Program-made: the position numbers and the translations under genes
Part shown: in pieces, positions 23,179-36,110 of the stretch
Layout of the letters: every line of letters starts with the position of its first letter
Position numbering within the stretch: the stretch's first letter is position 1
Notes under the pieces: generated by a model
The model's database searches: none
Seen by the model: only the letters and a program-made list of their open reading frames with translations
Told to the model about the DNA's origin: nothing
NCBI GenBank assembly: GCA_036346255.1
Contig: CM070619.1
Span: forward strand, 26,914,342 to 26,978,341
Direction: 5' to 3'
Origin: Ampelocalamus luodianensis
Lineage: Eukaryota; Streptophyta; Magnoliopsida; Poales; Poaceae
Length of the DNA: 64,000 nt

Positions 23179-26100
23179 TGTAGCGACTCGAGCCCGTGGG
23201 ATTGAGTCCAACCAGTGCAATGCGGTCCGGCTCAGTCAGGCTCGGGCGCGAGCCCAAATCCCACGCGCGATGTGAGCCGTTGATTTTCCATCGAACGGAC
23301 GGTGTTGCGACATCACGTGGGCTATCCACGTATGCGCCCTAATCTCCACCGTTGGATCTTGATCGAGCGACTAGGAGACGCGGAAACAACCGGACCATCC
23401 GGATCCCTTCTCGATCCCCACCGTCAATCTTAGATCCAACCGCGCCGCCCTTTTCATTTTGAACTTAAAGGCACGCTTTCCTTTTTAACCATCGGATTCA
23501 AATCCTACGGCACCCCTTTTACCGCGCGCGTTAGGACTCGCTTTGGGCCGCTTGATGTTAATCGTAGGCCCATATCGTATGCATTCGACCATCCGCTTCT
23601 CCGCTGATCCCGATCAGAAAGTCCATCTCGACGTGCCGCGCCATCTCATCTAAAGAGTGACGTATCCTTTTGATTGACCGCTGATTTCAATCTAACGCTC
23701 CTCTTGAACGTGGACCCCGAAATCCAAGAGAGCTCTTTAAATCTCCACCGCTCGCTTTGCATCGCACGACCCATATTAAACGATATCGATTAAAACCTTT
23801 TAACCCTTCTATTTATCGCAACCGCCATTTCTAATCGGACGGTTGTTGTTCTTTTACGATTTAGAGGCGCGCTATGATCATGGCCGCCAATGGACCCGCA
23901 TGTCGAGAGTTCTTATCTTCTTCCTTGCCTCGTGCGCGCCGCCATTTTCAGAACAGAGGAGAGGAATTATCCAAAGATTATGCAACTAATTTTTGGATAT
24001 TTAGCCCTAAATGGACACCTCATCAACTCTAGACCCTTCTCCTTTGCCCTGTAGCTCAACTTCTATATATAACCTAGCTTTTTGACCACTAGAGCTTTTC
24101 ATCTTCCATTGCTGTCCAGCGGAGTTTCTTGCTTCTCCGATTTGTTCATCCATTCTAAACCCTGGTATCAGCTTGTGATAAAGACTTGGCCTCTTTTGTA
24201 GGTTAAACCCGAGCTTATTTCTCTATTGATCCAACTCGGTTTTAGGAACCTTCAGTGCTTTCCTTAGCCTGGTGAGTTAAAACTGTGAGTTTTGCTATCT
24301 TAAGCATCTTAGGGACCTTAGCAACTCACATGAATCATTCACTTGAATATCAATAGCTCCAACTTGCTTTAAACTGAAACGTTAGTTTTATAACTTTTCG
24401 GTCTTTCGTATCATTTTCAAGGTTCTAGGGTTTCTCCTGTCAACTTATCATTCTATTTAGGTCTCAACCAAACCCTAGTAGCATAAACCTTTGCTCTTTT
24501 AATTCTTGTTGTCATCTATTTAAACTTGTAGTAAAATGTTACTTCTGTCAACTATTGTCGGCTTAACAAACAACTTTTGAAATCTTGGTAGTTTTTGTAA
24601 TCTGGCCGACTAGGGTTAGATTAGGGTTTGCTTAGGATATTATCTACTCTAAAAATTAGACTAAGTTTCAATTTAACATCTTTTACTTAGTCTATTCACA
24701 ACTAACCCGAAAACTGCTTCTGTCCTATTTTCAGTTCTTTTCAAAATCTGAAAACTGCAACTTTGGTCTAAACTCTAGTTTCTGTTATTTAAAAGCTGTA
24801 TATGATAATATGGGTTATTATCAATATTAGGGTAGGTATGACTTAAGCATGCTGTTAATCATGCATTTCTTTATTGATCATACATTTTCTTTTATTTTAT
24901 ACTGGTTGTCAGCTTTGGTATTTATTGGATTTTATTGCCTCTTTTAGAATCTGGTTCTGCTGAGGCATTTGAATCTCTTTCTGAGCATCCTGAGCCTGCA
25001 ACAGAAGTTTATTATTATCAAGGCAAGCATCCTCTTTGCACCATGTTGATCCCAAAGTTTCATACAATAGATTTTCAAAATACAGTGACATCTGTTACAT
25101 GCTACTTTGCTGAAAATACAAATTGTGATCTGTTAGTAGTTAGTTATGACCTAACCTTCTGGATTTCCTTAATTATAACCATACACTCAACTCTAGAGCA
25201 GTACTGTATACTATAAGGTTTATTTTCAGATTTTGCTTAGTCATGCAGTCTAGATAACTTTAGAGTTTGACAAGAATATCTTGTCAAACATGGGATTCAC
25301 AAATGGATTTCTGTTATTTTGAACTCTTTGTCCAGTTTATTTATACCAGAAATGAATTTTACATTTAAATTGATATGGACAAGAGGAATCTAGTGGTGGT
25401 GCCTTCGTGCACGAGATTGGGAATTGTGGTGGACTTGTCTGGGTTAATTAAGGACTGAACTCTGATTGTTCAATTCAAGTTCCCACGACTTCCACATGCA
25501 AAGTATGGGCGCTGCTTGGTTAAGTAAAGGGTTAAGACTATATGGTTGGAAACAGGGAGTAAGGACATGTGTATTGATCTTGTATGGCATAGATGCTTTG
25601 GTCTTTGACCGCTTTATGCCATGTGAGCTTGTATGTCAAGACGATGTTCTTAGAAGGGTGAGGTGTATATGTGCTCCGCCGCATGTACGCACTTTAAAGA
25701 TGCCGATTGCAATCTAATATGGGCAGCGAACCTGGCCAGATTATTTTTGTTTGGGTCGGCATTCCCGACGCAACATGTGTGCCCCTAAGCGAGATGCTAT
25801 CACGTTGTTTAAGCGAGATCGCTTCACACATGGGTATCCAACTCAATAGTATTAGCTTGTTGAAAATACCAAATCTTAGTTTCCTGGCCGGCATACCAAA
25901 GGAAGTATGTCATCATTCGGAGGCATCCAAGGCAACGGGTTGACTAAGTCGTGGGTAAAGATGTACACCCTCGCAGGTATTAAACTGTTCAATAGCCGCT
26001 CCACGGCCATGGACGATAACTTGAATTGATGTCACCAGATAGAGTTTTGATTTACAACTGTTTTTGCTTCGTTCAAAGATGAGAGAATTCATGCATTGTA

Positions 26101-26814
26101 TTGTTTACCTTTATTCTCATTTACTTACTGTTTAATCCAACTTGGATTTATTAAATCGCTTTATCAAAACTTAGCAATTGTAGGTTAGGATGTATTGCTT
26201 TATGCAAAATTGAACCAGTAAGCCTTCCTGTTGTAACCTTATGCATGTACAAATCTAAATCCTTTGTGTAGGTTCTAACAAACACTTTCTCTTATTAGTT
26301 TGTGTAAGTCTTGCTGAGTACCTTCCGTACTCAATGTGCTATAACCTATTGTTGCAGGTGAGGACGGTTATCTTGATGAAGTGCCCGTTAGCGTCGATCA
26401 GGGTGACGCTAACGAGTAAAGCTATTTCTTTCCTCCATGCAATCGCCTGCGGGTGGATGGGGCCATTGGTGGTTCTTGTTGCTTTATTTTGCTTCCGCTG
26501 TTAGACTTTTGTGGTGATCAAGCCACTGGATATTGTAGTACTAAACCAAATTGTAAACTTATGTTTAATTATGTTAATGTATGACTTGTATGTGTATGAT
26601 GCAATGTTGTTTTAGGATATATGTGCAATGGTCGCTGATCCTGGGAACCATTGTGAGACATATATCCGGGATGCCTAAATATTGGATTTGTTATTTATTA
26701 AATTTATACTTTTAGCATGATCTTTAATAAAGGAGCAGCACTGTTCCTTGATTAATAATTGTGCTACAGTATAACTTTAATTAAGTACATTTCCAATATT
26801 CCGGGGCGTCCACA
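23179..26814 (+). mobile_element. 5' LTR (~3.6 kb) of plus-strand gypsy-type element
   Basis: The right end is secure: GGGGCGTCCACA, followed three bases later by a complete initiator-Met PBS. The left end is placed at TGTAGCGACTCGAG, where similarity to the previous LTR stops. The last 226 bases recur at 27570-27794. The AT-rich 3' third and the lack of any pol domain fit an LTR. No target duplication is found (GAAAA before, AACTT after the tail). Confidence 0.75.
24064..24072 (+). promoter_or_regulatory. TATA box in the 3.6 kb LTR
   Basis: TATATATAA stands about 0.9 kb into the LTR, with a pyrimidine-rich CTAGCTTTTTGACC segment downstream. It is the clearest core promoter in this LTR; the start site would be near 24100. 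Confidence 0.45.
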
Positions 26815-26818
26815 GCGT

Positions 26819-26830
26819 TGGTATCAGAGC
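26819..26830 (+). other. primer binding site, tRNA-iMet
   Basis: TGGTATCAGAGC is an exact 12-base match to the common plant initiator-Met PBS, three to four bases after the LTR end. It proves the plus orientation of this element. Confidence 0.9.
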
Positions 26831-27034
26831 ATACGTTGCCTGTAGGTTAGAAATAGCATGGCCGAAGTCATTAGAGAGTTTTCTGACAAATTATTTCCAA
26901 GTCAGTAATATAATTCCAAAAGTTTAAGTATGACATCTTTTGTTTCTTACCTTCCCTAGATCAACTCTTGCCTCAATTTTCTTTTGGTTTCTTTCAAGAG
27001 TGAATTGTTCTCTTACCTTGTCTTTTGTCTATAG

Positions 27035-27422
27035 ATGAGCGGGTGGTATTTGGTCAAAGAGACCCGAGCTGAAGAGGTGGATGGATTTCCGGCTTTGCTG
27101 CGAGACATGATGTGGCGAGCCAACTTCACTTACCAGCCGGAGTATGCCATCTATCGACGTGATCGAGGACCAGGGATGGAGGAGTACCGCGCCATCATCA
27201 ACATCATCGCCAGTGTGTGGCAAAGTTGTTCCTATCGTGTCCAGTACTTGCCACTTCGAAGTCTATGGCGCTCAGGAAGCTGCTAGTAGGATGATGAGCC
27301 TCCTTCGTCACGATCTGACGGAGTTGTCTCAACCACCCTATGATCACTTCCCGAATCAAGGTCCTAGTGCAGAAGCGAGCATGTTCAATGAGATACAGTT
27401 TGGGGAAGACCTCAAAGCATAG
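27035..27422 (+). pseudogene. unassigned ORF in the internal region of the plus-strand element
   Basis: Two overlapping frames (27035-27286 and 27144-27422) join into one likely protein. The first reads WYLVKETRAEEVDGFPALLRD then DMMWRANFTYQPEYAIYRRD; the second continues as MMSLLRHDLTELSQPPYDHF, then NEIQFGEDL. The piece does not carry Gag zinc knuckles or pol motifs. It could be a non-Gag extra protein or an unusual Gag N-terminus. The frame shift between halves falls at about 27250. I do not recognise the family with confidence. Confidence 0.5.
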
Positions 27423-27569
27423 CTTGGCGAGGATGGTCTCGCATCATGGACCGCATCCATCGCCGCTGTGAGGGAGTTGTGGGAAACTCCGCATCGCCTT
27501 AACGAGGCCCGGAGTACCGCTACTTGAGTCAACATGAATCGCGTTCCTCGCAACGTGCTTTATTGTGGC

Positions 27570-27794
27570 TATGTGTATGATGCAATGTTGTTTTAGGATA
27601 TATGTGCAATGGTCGCTGATCCTGGGAACCATTGTGAGACATATATCCGGGATGCCTAAATATTGGATTTGTTATTTATTAAATTTATACTTTTAGCATG
27701 ATCTTTAATAAAGGAGCAAAGACTCGCTCCTGATTAATAATTGTGCTACAGTATAACTTTAATTAAGTACATTTCCAATATTCGAGGGCCCACA
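27570..27794 (+). mobile_element. 3' LTR tail of the plus-strand element
   Basis: This repeats 26589-26814 almost exactly (TATGTGTATGATGCAATG … CCCACA). Only the last ~225 of ~3636 LTR bases are present. The internal region therefore runs straight into the end of the 3' LTR, so pol, PPT and most of that LTR were lost in one deletion. Confidence 0.85.
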
Positions 27795-28909
27795 AACTTA
27801 ATGCCATCCGGTTGAGATATGCATCTCATTAACACTCCGTGAGATCCTCGCTTATACAAGTTACTTTCAATAAGAGTATATGATTTGGCTTTTCATGCTA
27901 TACGATCAGCCTCTACATCATCTTCTGGAATGAGGTCATGCTGAAGATAATTGTAGATCGATGTCATCCAATCTCTACCGTGATCGTGATGGCGCCAACC
28001 ATCATCGACTTGTGGAGCATCCATGTTCGCAGAATCGAGATATGCGATCTCCTTACGAACATCTATGTCCTCGGAAGGCTCGACCACTGAGGGTGAATCG
28101 AGTTGCTCAAGAAAAACTCTAGGCGGGACGGATGTCCTGGTAGAAGCCATTCGTGCCAATTGGTCTGCCAGAAAGTTTTCCTTTCTAGGAATATGTGGAT
28201 CCAAACCGAAGAAATGCTGAAGTTTTGATTTCGCCGTGATATGATGACATCTTGGTACTAGAGCACTGATACTCTTTCCGTACTTGATTCTCTACTAGTT
28301 GAGAATCGCCTTTCACTAGTAATCTGCGAATCCCGAGCAAACGAGCTGCTCGAAGTCCTACCAGCAAACCTTCATATTCTGCCACATTGTTAGTAGTAGG
28401 AAAGTTTAACTGAATGGCGTATTTTATGTGTTCGCTAGTAGGGGAAATCAAGATGACACCAGCCCCCGAGCCTTTGAGCATCAAGGAACCGTTAAAGTAC
28501 ATTATCTACTCGTTGTGGTGTTCGTACTCGGGCCCTTGGGTGGGTTCAGGGTTTGTCCATTCGGCAGTGAATTCTGCTATTGCCTGGGACTTGATTGTTG
28601 TTCGTGAGATGAAATGGTGGTCAAATGCCCTAAGCTCAACCACCTATTTTGCTATTTGTCCTGATGACTCCCTGTTTCCAAGGACTTGACCAAGGGGATA
28701 CCCAGTTGGTACGACTACCTTGTGGGCTTGAAAATAATACCTTAGTTTCCTTGAAGCCATAAGGAGACCATAGAGCAATTTTTGTACCTGTGGATACCTT
28801 TCTTTTGGTCCATGTAAGACTTTCCTTACGTAATATATTGGTCGTTGGACATTGTCACGTTCTCACGATCAAAGACAATATCGATCGCTTGTGGCGCTGC
28901 AAGCACGCA
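27795..28909 (-). pseudogene. Tat-type gypsy RNase H and integrase N-terminus (left of CACTA)
   Basis: Minus-strand reading from 28870 shows VQRPIYYV, YPQVQKLLYGLLMASRKLRYYF and AHKVVVPTGYPLGQVL (to about 28690), the C-terminal RNase H-like part of the RT-RNase H. Next comes the second, archaeal-type RNase H (ISPTSEHIKYAIQL, NNVAEYEGLLVGLRAARLLG, LLVKGDSQLV; 28502-28185), typical of the Tat lineage. Then follow HIPRKENFLADQLARMAS (28204-) and an integrase start (KAKSYTLIESNLYKRG, GVLMRCI) near 27870-27800. It breaks off at 27795 against the LTR tail. The dual RNase H arrangement supports Tat/RIRE2-like over Tekay. Confidence 0.85.
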
Positions 28910-28924
28910 CACTACTACACACGC

Positions 28925-29350
28925 CTCATCACGAGCACGGTTCCTCGGTCAGCTATCGCTGCACGTGCCCAACCGCTCGTGTTTTTGTACGCCTGTGATA
29001 AGTCGGCGTTATCACGCATTTGCTAAACATCCGCTCGTGATAAACATAAATACGCACGGTTCTAATTATATAACCGCTCGTGATATCTATTATCACGCAC
29101 GGCTCTATTCAAGAACCGCTCGTTATAGACGCATATCATAGACGGCTCTATTTAATAACCGTCGTGATATACACATATCCCGCAGCGGTTCGTAAATAGA
29201 ACCGCTCAGTGATAAAGGATATCCTACCGGCTATATTTATGAACCGCTTCGGGATATGTGTATATCATGCATTTGCTATATAATAGAGCCGCTCGATTAT
29301 ACATATCACGCATTTCGTTTGATTGATAAACCGTCTGTGATAGTTATTTC
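28925..29350. repeat. left subterminal repeats of the CACTA element
   Basis: The unit AACCGCTCGTGAT and its complement ATCACGCACGGTT alternate at about 15-40 base spacing, roughly ten copies in either direction. In En/Spm elements such subterminal repeats bind the element's own DNA-binding protein. The same units occur at the other end (37365-37770). Confidence 0.85.
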
Positions 29351-29749
29351 AGATAACTATTTTTAAAAATTTTCGCTAGCCTCGTGATTGCTAGCCATGC
29401 CCTCCAAAATAAGCAGCAGTAAAATAGATACATCACAGATATCAATCGTTGACAACCCAAAGTGATCATTGTCATACAAACGAACATATATCAAATACAT
29501 TCAAACATTGTAATATCAACTCGCTCGTAAAATATTGTCATACAACCCAAAGTGACAACCCAAAGTTTACCATTGAATCACAACTATTCAAAGTGAATTA
29601 CAACTATATCAAATATATTAATTGTTTCAAGGTCGCTCAAAGAGTGAAACTCTCCGCTGGCCGCAATGATATCCGTCGTGATGAAGGTGCAGAGCCTCCT
29701 CGAACATCCGAGATCTCTTTCTCAACGAGTGAATCTAAATCTATATTCA

Positions 29750-32690
29750 AAACCTACAAACAAGAGTAAAGTGTTACACATATATATTTAAATTTATAAT
29801 TAGCAATTATTGTAGATTGACCAACCCTGATCCGCAACCTAGCACTCATGAGAATCGCATATGATGGCAAACGTAGAATGCACATTCTTTCGCTTTTTGT
29901 CATGCACCGAAAAATAGAATTACATATATAGGTATAGTCGCTCGAGACGATTATTACTAAGTATGATATAGGATTATTGTGTTGTAGCACGACCGGAAAT
30001 CGCGCCCCGTGATTAAGTGTATGCTCTGCTCTTGTATAGCCCTCCTCGGCAATATAGGAGATGAACGACCTACATGTTTCCAAAAGTTAACCTCGCCATT
30101 TCAAACGAAGGAAGACTACAATAGAGTTATGTATGGAGGAAATGAGCACACTGTCGACTACTTCTTGCACAAGGGTGAAGTCGTGGCCTTTTTCATTAGG
30201 GAATCAAGGTATAGTACTGATTCCTCTTTGGTATAATGACTAGAAGGATCCAGTGATGCCTACTCATGTATGTCGCTATAGTCATTAAACCTAAGTTCAT
30301 ATCACTGCAGATAAAGTACAAATGAAATTTGTATAGCAAGTAGTGAAGCACTTACTTGGTTGTAGGGCACCATTATGTAGTCCACGTAGTTTTGAGCAAG
30401 CAATCCCGCCGTTATGTATTTTCGACGAGATGCGTCGCCAAGATGGTTTGCTCAGAGACCACGTGTGGGTCGAGGAAACCCACCGGTTCTTTCAATCGCC
30501 GCGTTTTAATCATGTATCTATACATAAGCAATGAGTTGTTATATTACGTGAATGTACGGAATGTAGAACTTGATTGTACACACTTACAAAGGTCCAAAGA
30601 TCGAGAAGTGAGGCATCGAGGGCTTTGAGGTTGAATAGGTCGAACAAGTCGCCAAGCTCACGATGAAGGGGGCCTCGCGGAGGAAATAGTCCTCCGTGTA
30701 TCCGACGGTGATTCCATCGCACCCTTTTCTTTGGTCTTCTTCAAGTACCAAATATGCAAACTCGACAACCTAATCCAGCGAGGCTAACATCGCTCGCCGC
30801 CAACGGACTTCCAAAGAGTATTTCTTAGGTTAGAGGCGGAAGCGCCTTAATGTTCTTCGATTTCGATTTGTCCCAACGATTTGCGCGCTACGCTGCCTTC
30901 CTCCCGCCGACGACTCGAACGGACACGGCGACGCTTTTTGTTCGTTCGTCTTCTCCACGGAACCGAGGAGGCGGGCTTCGCGAAGGTTGAGGTGCATTCA
31001 TGGAGGGTCCCTGTTGAGAGACATGGTCGTGTCGAGGTGGTTGGGGTAGAGTCATCAAAGGTTGAGGCGGCATCAGCAGGTCCGTGACGATGTCCTTCAA
31101 AAGTTGAATTGAGGGGCATGGTCATGTGGAGATGGTTGGGGTGGAGTCATCGAAGGTTGAGGCGGCACCGCAGGTCCGTGGCGATGTCCTTCTTTGGCCA
31201 CCGAATAAAACCGCATGTGGCATCCCCTAGTGTTATGATTTCGCCGCTCGGCGAATCTCCGCCGGACGGCCCTAAATTATCTTGTACCATGTCCACCGAC
31301 TCTCGGCGTAACCCTCGCGCCACCCGGGCACCGTGGTCGCACTATCCCTTCATTGCATGGATACACCACCCCGCCCACCTCAATAGACATCCCAACCATC
31401 CTCACTTGGAGTGTGCAAAGGCCGGCCCTACAAAACAATACGCAATTAGCTAAGGCGCCCTATAGGTCTATCTTTGGAGCATTCCAGATGTACATTACCT
31501 TGATGTCATCGATAGGTAATTGGACATCATCGTGTTCACATTTTTTATGGACGCGACGCTACTCCGATGTTGAGGAGGATCGCCTACCAAAACAACGGGC
31601 GCTCGCGATCGTTGTTGAGGAGTAGTAGTTGATTCACTTGGTCCTCGCAATCTTGCTATCTTTTCTTCAAATTTTGCAAGTTAGCACCTGCTCTCTTCCT
31701 TCAAATTTTGAAGTAAGCACATGTTCCAACACCGGTCGCACTCGCCTTGGATCTCTTCCCGCTCCTATACGCGCGGTGAGTCGTCCGGGAATCCATCCAT
31801 CCAAGATACGCACCCCTTTGCTCGCGTGCGACCCGGTGCTCCTTGTTTCGTGTACGTAGTTAGTATATCCTTCTCCTCGCTCGCTGGAAGGAGCCTTCTA
31901 ACATGCGGAACTCAATTCTTGCCGCAAGAGGTCATCATGTTATTATATACATTATGAAGTTATAGACTTATTAACAACTAGGTAGTTCAAGACATTTACC
32001 ACACGGTTGGCTACATCCCGGCCTGCGGGTTTAGAAAGAGATTTACCAAGACGAATCGATGCCTCGCCTAACTGTGAGAGAGCGCTGGTCCGTGATCTCA
32101 AGCAAATGGCCTTGTTTCGCTCAAGGCGTCCTCCGCCGCCCATTGCGCGGTTTTACCCGCACATCCGCCGGTGCCGAAGTTTGTGGGGGTGAGTGTTAAG
32201 TGTCCGAGAGCCTTGTGCGCCGTGACTTTCCTCAAGAAATTCGGCGTTGTCTTCATTTGCACAAAGGCGCCCCATATATCCCGCGACAAGAATTTATACG
32301 CCGTGAAGGGCGCTCACCCGTGTTCACGCACCTTGTGACAAGCACGCTCTGAAGGTCCTCCACGCCTTCCGATCGAGAGCAACGCCGCTTGCTCCACGCG
32401 CTAGGTCTCGCGGGGGAAAGTGAACGATTTTAAAACTTCGCCCCACGGTGGCTTCTCCGAACATCCGACACAGTGTCCCAAACGTTGTGGTGATGGGGAC
32501 CTGCCTCTTCCAAGCATCCCGCACAAGGTTCGAATCTCGCCACGCTTTGGGGGACTCACAGGATCCCATTGGCATTGACCTCCGTGGACGGTCATTATGC
32601 CCGAGGAATTCTCGATGTTCCTCCGCCATCTCGCAGACGCACTCACTTTCCTCTGAGATCCCACGACGGCGAAGATGGTGCGGACGCCAT
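29750..32690 (-). pseudogene. CACTA second gene (En/Spm-associated protein, degenerate)
   Basis: Minus-strand pieces match the general pattern of the second ORF in grass CACTA elements. Near 32660 is a start-like MASAPSS, followed by RKAWRTFRACLS (32400-32340) and LTPTNFGTGGCAGKTAQWAAEDA (32230-32110). SRTSALSQLGEASIRLG and KPAGRDVANRVVNVL lie at 32090-31990, and a GWMDGFPDD-like piece near 31800. MSIEVGGVVYP lies near 31390, and RELGDLFDLFNLKALDASLL near 30640. The last resembles the stretch around the C48 (Ulp1-like) part of these proteins, but catalytic residues were not identified. Splice sites cannot be placed. The gene is divergent from the transposase. Confidence 0.5.
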
Positions 32691-32739
32691 GTCGCTACTT
32701 GCTATCTATATATGCACGGCAATATGCGTAAGCTCTAAT

Positions 32740-33370
32740 CACTGATTCAAGCATTTACTCAACTTAACCGAAAATGATGCACAAACGATAATATATAAAG
32801 AAGGATTGATGGTAGTTTGTGCTCTCGTATGAGAGTTGCAAAGAACAAGTCTTTGCCATCTCAATCCTATTGTCTATACTCTTCATTAAATGAATATGAT
32901 AGTATAAATTCAAACTATGAGCTCTAAACAATACTTTGCTTAATCACAAATGATCTCAATCATATCAAAATGATCTCTTAACTATCACATTCAATCTCAG
33001 ATAAGAGAAAAGTTCATCACAGAGCGAACTGTAACAAAGCCCACCGATCAATTTCAGCCACATTATCAAAGACTATCAAAGTCACATCACAGTAGGGTTC
33101 GCTAATACAATAGAGCCTCATGAATGAACTAACAAGATATCAAATTGACGGATGCATTCAACCGCTCGTGACAACTAGCATTCAACCAAAGTAACAAATT
33201 AACAAGATATGAAATTGACAAGAGTAAGTAATTTGTACAATAGAGCTCAAGAATCAACTAACTATCACATTCAATCTCAAAGATAAGACGAGTTCATCAC
33301 AGAGCATGTCAACAAAGCCCATCGATCAATTTGCTGATCTTTAGGAATACTCACAGAGGATGCCGCACAA
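32740..33370. other. CACTA intergenic/promoter region, AT-rich with a short direct repeat
   Basis: No coding signal is seen. The segment CTAACTATCACATTCAATCTCA plus the following AGATAAGA and GTTCATCACAGAGC appears twice (about 32978-33025 and 33258-33305), and ACAAGATAT also recurs. It lies between the two divergent genes and so should hold their promoters. Confidence 0.45.
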
Positions 33371-33379
33371 CAACTCACG

Positions 33380-36110
33380 GTGCAAGGAGGAGGCCGGTGC
33401 AGGGGAGGAAACTACAGTGAGAGAGAGTTTTGTAAATTCGAGCGCTTAATGGAGGACTCGGGGAAACCTTTGTTCCCTGGCTGCAAGCCGGAATACACAA
33501 GGTTGTCAACCGTACTTGAACTGCTGAAATTGAAGGCGAGCAATGGTTGGTTCGACAAGAGTTTCACGGCGTTGTTAGGTCTCCTAGCGGACATTCTTCC
33601 GGAGGGAAACGTGTTGCCCAAAGACCACCTACCAAGCCAAGAAGGTTCTTTGTCCATTGGGAATGGAAGTAGAAAGAATACATGCATGTCCGAACGATTG
33701 TATCCTGATCGTAAAGAGTATGCAGACTTGCATGTATGTCCCGTGTGCAAAGCATCCCGATACAAGCGTAAGAATACTACTAAGGTGAAGCAAGGACCTC
33801 CTGCTAAGGTGTTGTGGTATCATCGTGATCCCACGCTTGAAGCGTTTATTTGCGAACCGAAAGGAGGCAAGATTGCTGCGTTGGCACTCCTGAGGAGCGT
33901 AAGAAAGATGGAAAACTAAGACACCCCCGATTCGCAGTTGGAGAAACTTCGATCGGACCTTCAAAGAGTTCTATGCGGAACCGAGGAACATAAGGTTAGG
34001 GTTTTGCAGATGGAATGAATCCTTTCTGTGAACATGAGCAAAATGATATAGCACATGGCCGTGAACCTATGTATGTACAACCTTCCTCCTTGGTCGTATG
34101 AAGCGGAAGTACATTTTGATGTCACTACTTATCCAAGGGCCAAGCAACCTGGGAACGAGTATTGATGTGTACCTAGCACCATTATCTGGATGATCTTGTG
34201 ACACTGTGGAACGGCGGGTACAAGTATGGGATGCGACAAACGAGAGAACTTCTCTTACGCGCCATGTTGTTCTCGCACTATCAATGATTTTCCCGCCCTT
34301 GGTAACTCCGTCGGGCCAGACGAAGGAGCCAAAGCTCGTCCGCACCGCTTAGATGCTACTGAGAGTGTATGGTCGAACAACTCGCGCAAACTGTATATGC
34401 GCCACCGTGAGGTTGCTTCCAGAGTCACCCATACCGCAAGATGAAAAACAATTCGACGGAAATAAGGAGGACAGTTCACTCCAAGGGCTTTAGAGGGAAA
34501 GAGGTCTATGATATGGTTAAGGATATCCATGTTGTGCTTGGGAAGGGATGTAAATTAAAACCCGCCGTAAGAACATCCGAAGAAGCGGTCAATTTTTGGG
34601 ACTTGCCTTATTGGGAGCACTTAGAAGTTCACATCGTGATCGACGCCATGCACGTGGAGAAGAATGTATGTGAAAGCTTGATTGGTCTCTTATCAACATT
34701 AGTGGCAAAACAAAGGATGGTGTTAACGCACGACGCCGACTTGGTTGATATGAACATAAGGACCGAGTTAGCACCGAAGAGACCGATAAAGGACGAACAT
34801 ACCTTCCACCAACTTGCTACACTATGTCCAAGGCCGAGAAATGAATTGTGCCAAAGCTTGCATGGTGTCAAAGTCCCGTCCGTTACTCCGCTAACATTAA
34901 GAAACTTGTTTCTATGCAAGATTTGAAATTAATTGGTATGAAGTCTCATGATTGTCATGTGTCGATGACACAAATGCTTCCTCGTTGCAATTAGGGTATC
35001 TTGCCAACAAGGTCCGAGTGGCAATCTTGAGGTCGTGTTATTTCTTCAACTTAATTGCTCGTAAGGTCATCGATCCCGAAGGACTAGATGCTCATGTGCC
35101 AAGGTGGTGACGACTCTATGTCAACTTGAGATGTATTTTCTCCGTCATTTTTCGGATATTATGGTCCATCTCATTGTTCATCTTGTGAAAGAGATAAAGA
35201 TATGCGTCCTATGTTCCTACGCCATATGTACCCGCTCGAGAGGTATATGGGAATTCTCAAGTCCTACGACGAATCGATCTCGACCGAGGGCAGCATCATC
35301 GAAGGTTATGCAACCGAAGAGGTCATTGAGTTCTCGGCCGACTACATGGCTCGTGTGGAACCGATAGGTGTGCCTCTATCTCGCCATGAGGGAAGGCCGA
35401 TGGTATCGGGACCATCGGAAGGAAATCAATCACCCCGATCCGATACGCACGCCAAGCCCATTTCACGGTCTTGCAACATGACCCAACCGTCCCCAGACAT
35501 CAACGAGCACAAAGACATGGTACGCCAACGTAATCCGCACGGCCGGAGGTTTGGATCACGAGAGCACAACCGTCGGTTCAATGAATGGGTAAAGGTGCGA
35601 ATCATGACCGGAGGTCATCAAGTGATGATACGCTGCTATGGTTGGCAAAAGGGCCACAATTTACAATTGTCACATGGCAAGGATACGACATAAATGGGTA
35701 CACATTTTATACTGCAGCATTCAGATAGGAAGAGCACAGTCGGTAACAATGTGTCCGTGATAGATGCATTCAGCATCGATGGGCCGAGGAGCTCGTGACT
35801 ATGGGCAAATAGAGGAGATATGGGAGCTCGACTACGTGCTTTTCAAGATCCCCTATTTCGTGCCGCTGGGTCCATCTCCCACATGTGAAGGTCGACAAGC
35901 ACGGCGTCACTACCGTGGACCTCGATCGTGCTCGGATACAAAGACGAACCATTCAGCATCAAGCAACCAAGTTGTTCAAGTCTTCTATGTAACCGACCGG
36001 CAAATAAGAAGCGCCACATAGTTCTTCATGGAAAAGAAGGATTGTCGGAGTTGAGAATGTAGTGGACGAGGAAGAATACAATCAATTTGACGAGTTGCCT
36101 CCTTTCTGAG
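33380..36110 (+). pseudogene. TNP2-type CACTA transposase (frameshifted)
   Basis: The transposase cuts and joins the element at its CACTA ends. Plus-strand order: FERLMEDSGKPLFPGCKPEY and LLADILPEGNVLPKDH; the zinc motif CPVCKASRYKRK (33735-33770) with GPPAKVLWY. The core pieces around 34000-34440 are broken. GFRGKEVYDMVKDIHVVLGK, FWDLPYWEHLEVH and IDAMHVEKNVCESLIGLLS follow (34480-34700). Then comes a DUF4218-like region (CQLEMYF at 35116, MYPLERYMGILKSY, EGSIIEGYATEEVIEF, 35225-35340), and a DUF4216-like C-terminus (YYGQIEEIWELDY-type, VVQVFYVTD, 35790-36000), ending about FDELPPF near 36105. Only the N-terminal 180 and middle 161 codons are open for long. Several breaks separate them, so it is not functional as read. 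Confidence 0.88.

Noticed and set aside
28925..29350. Possible CRISPR-like array of short repeats
   Set aside because: Alternating inverted units with irregular spacing next to a CACTA terminus; plant DNA; no cas genes.
30881..31625. Plus-strand ORFs in the CACTA element
   Set aside because: Antisense to the better supported minus-strand second gene.
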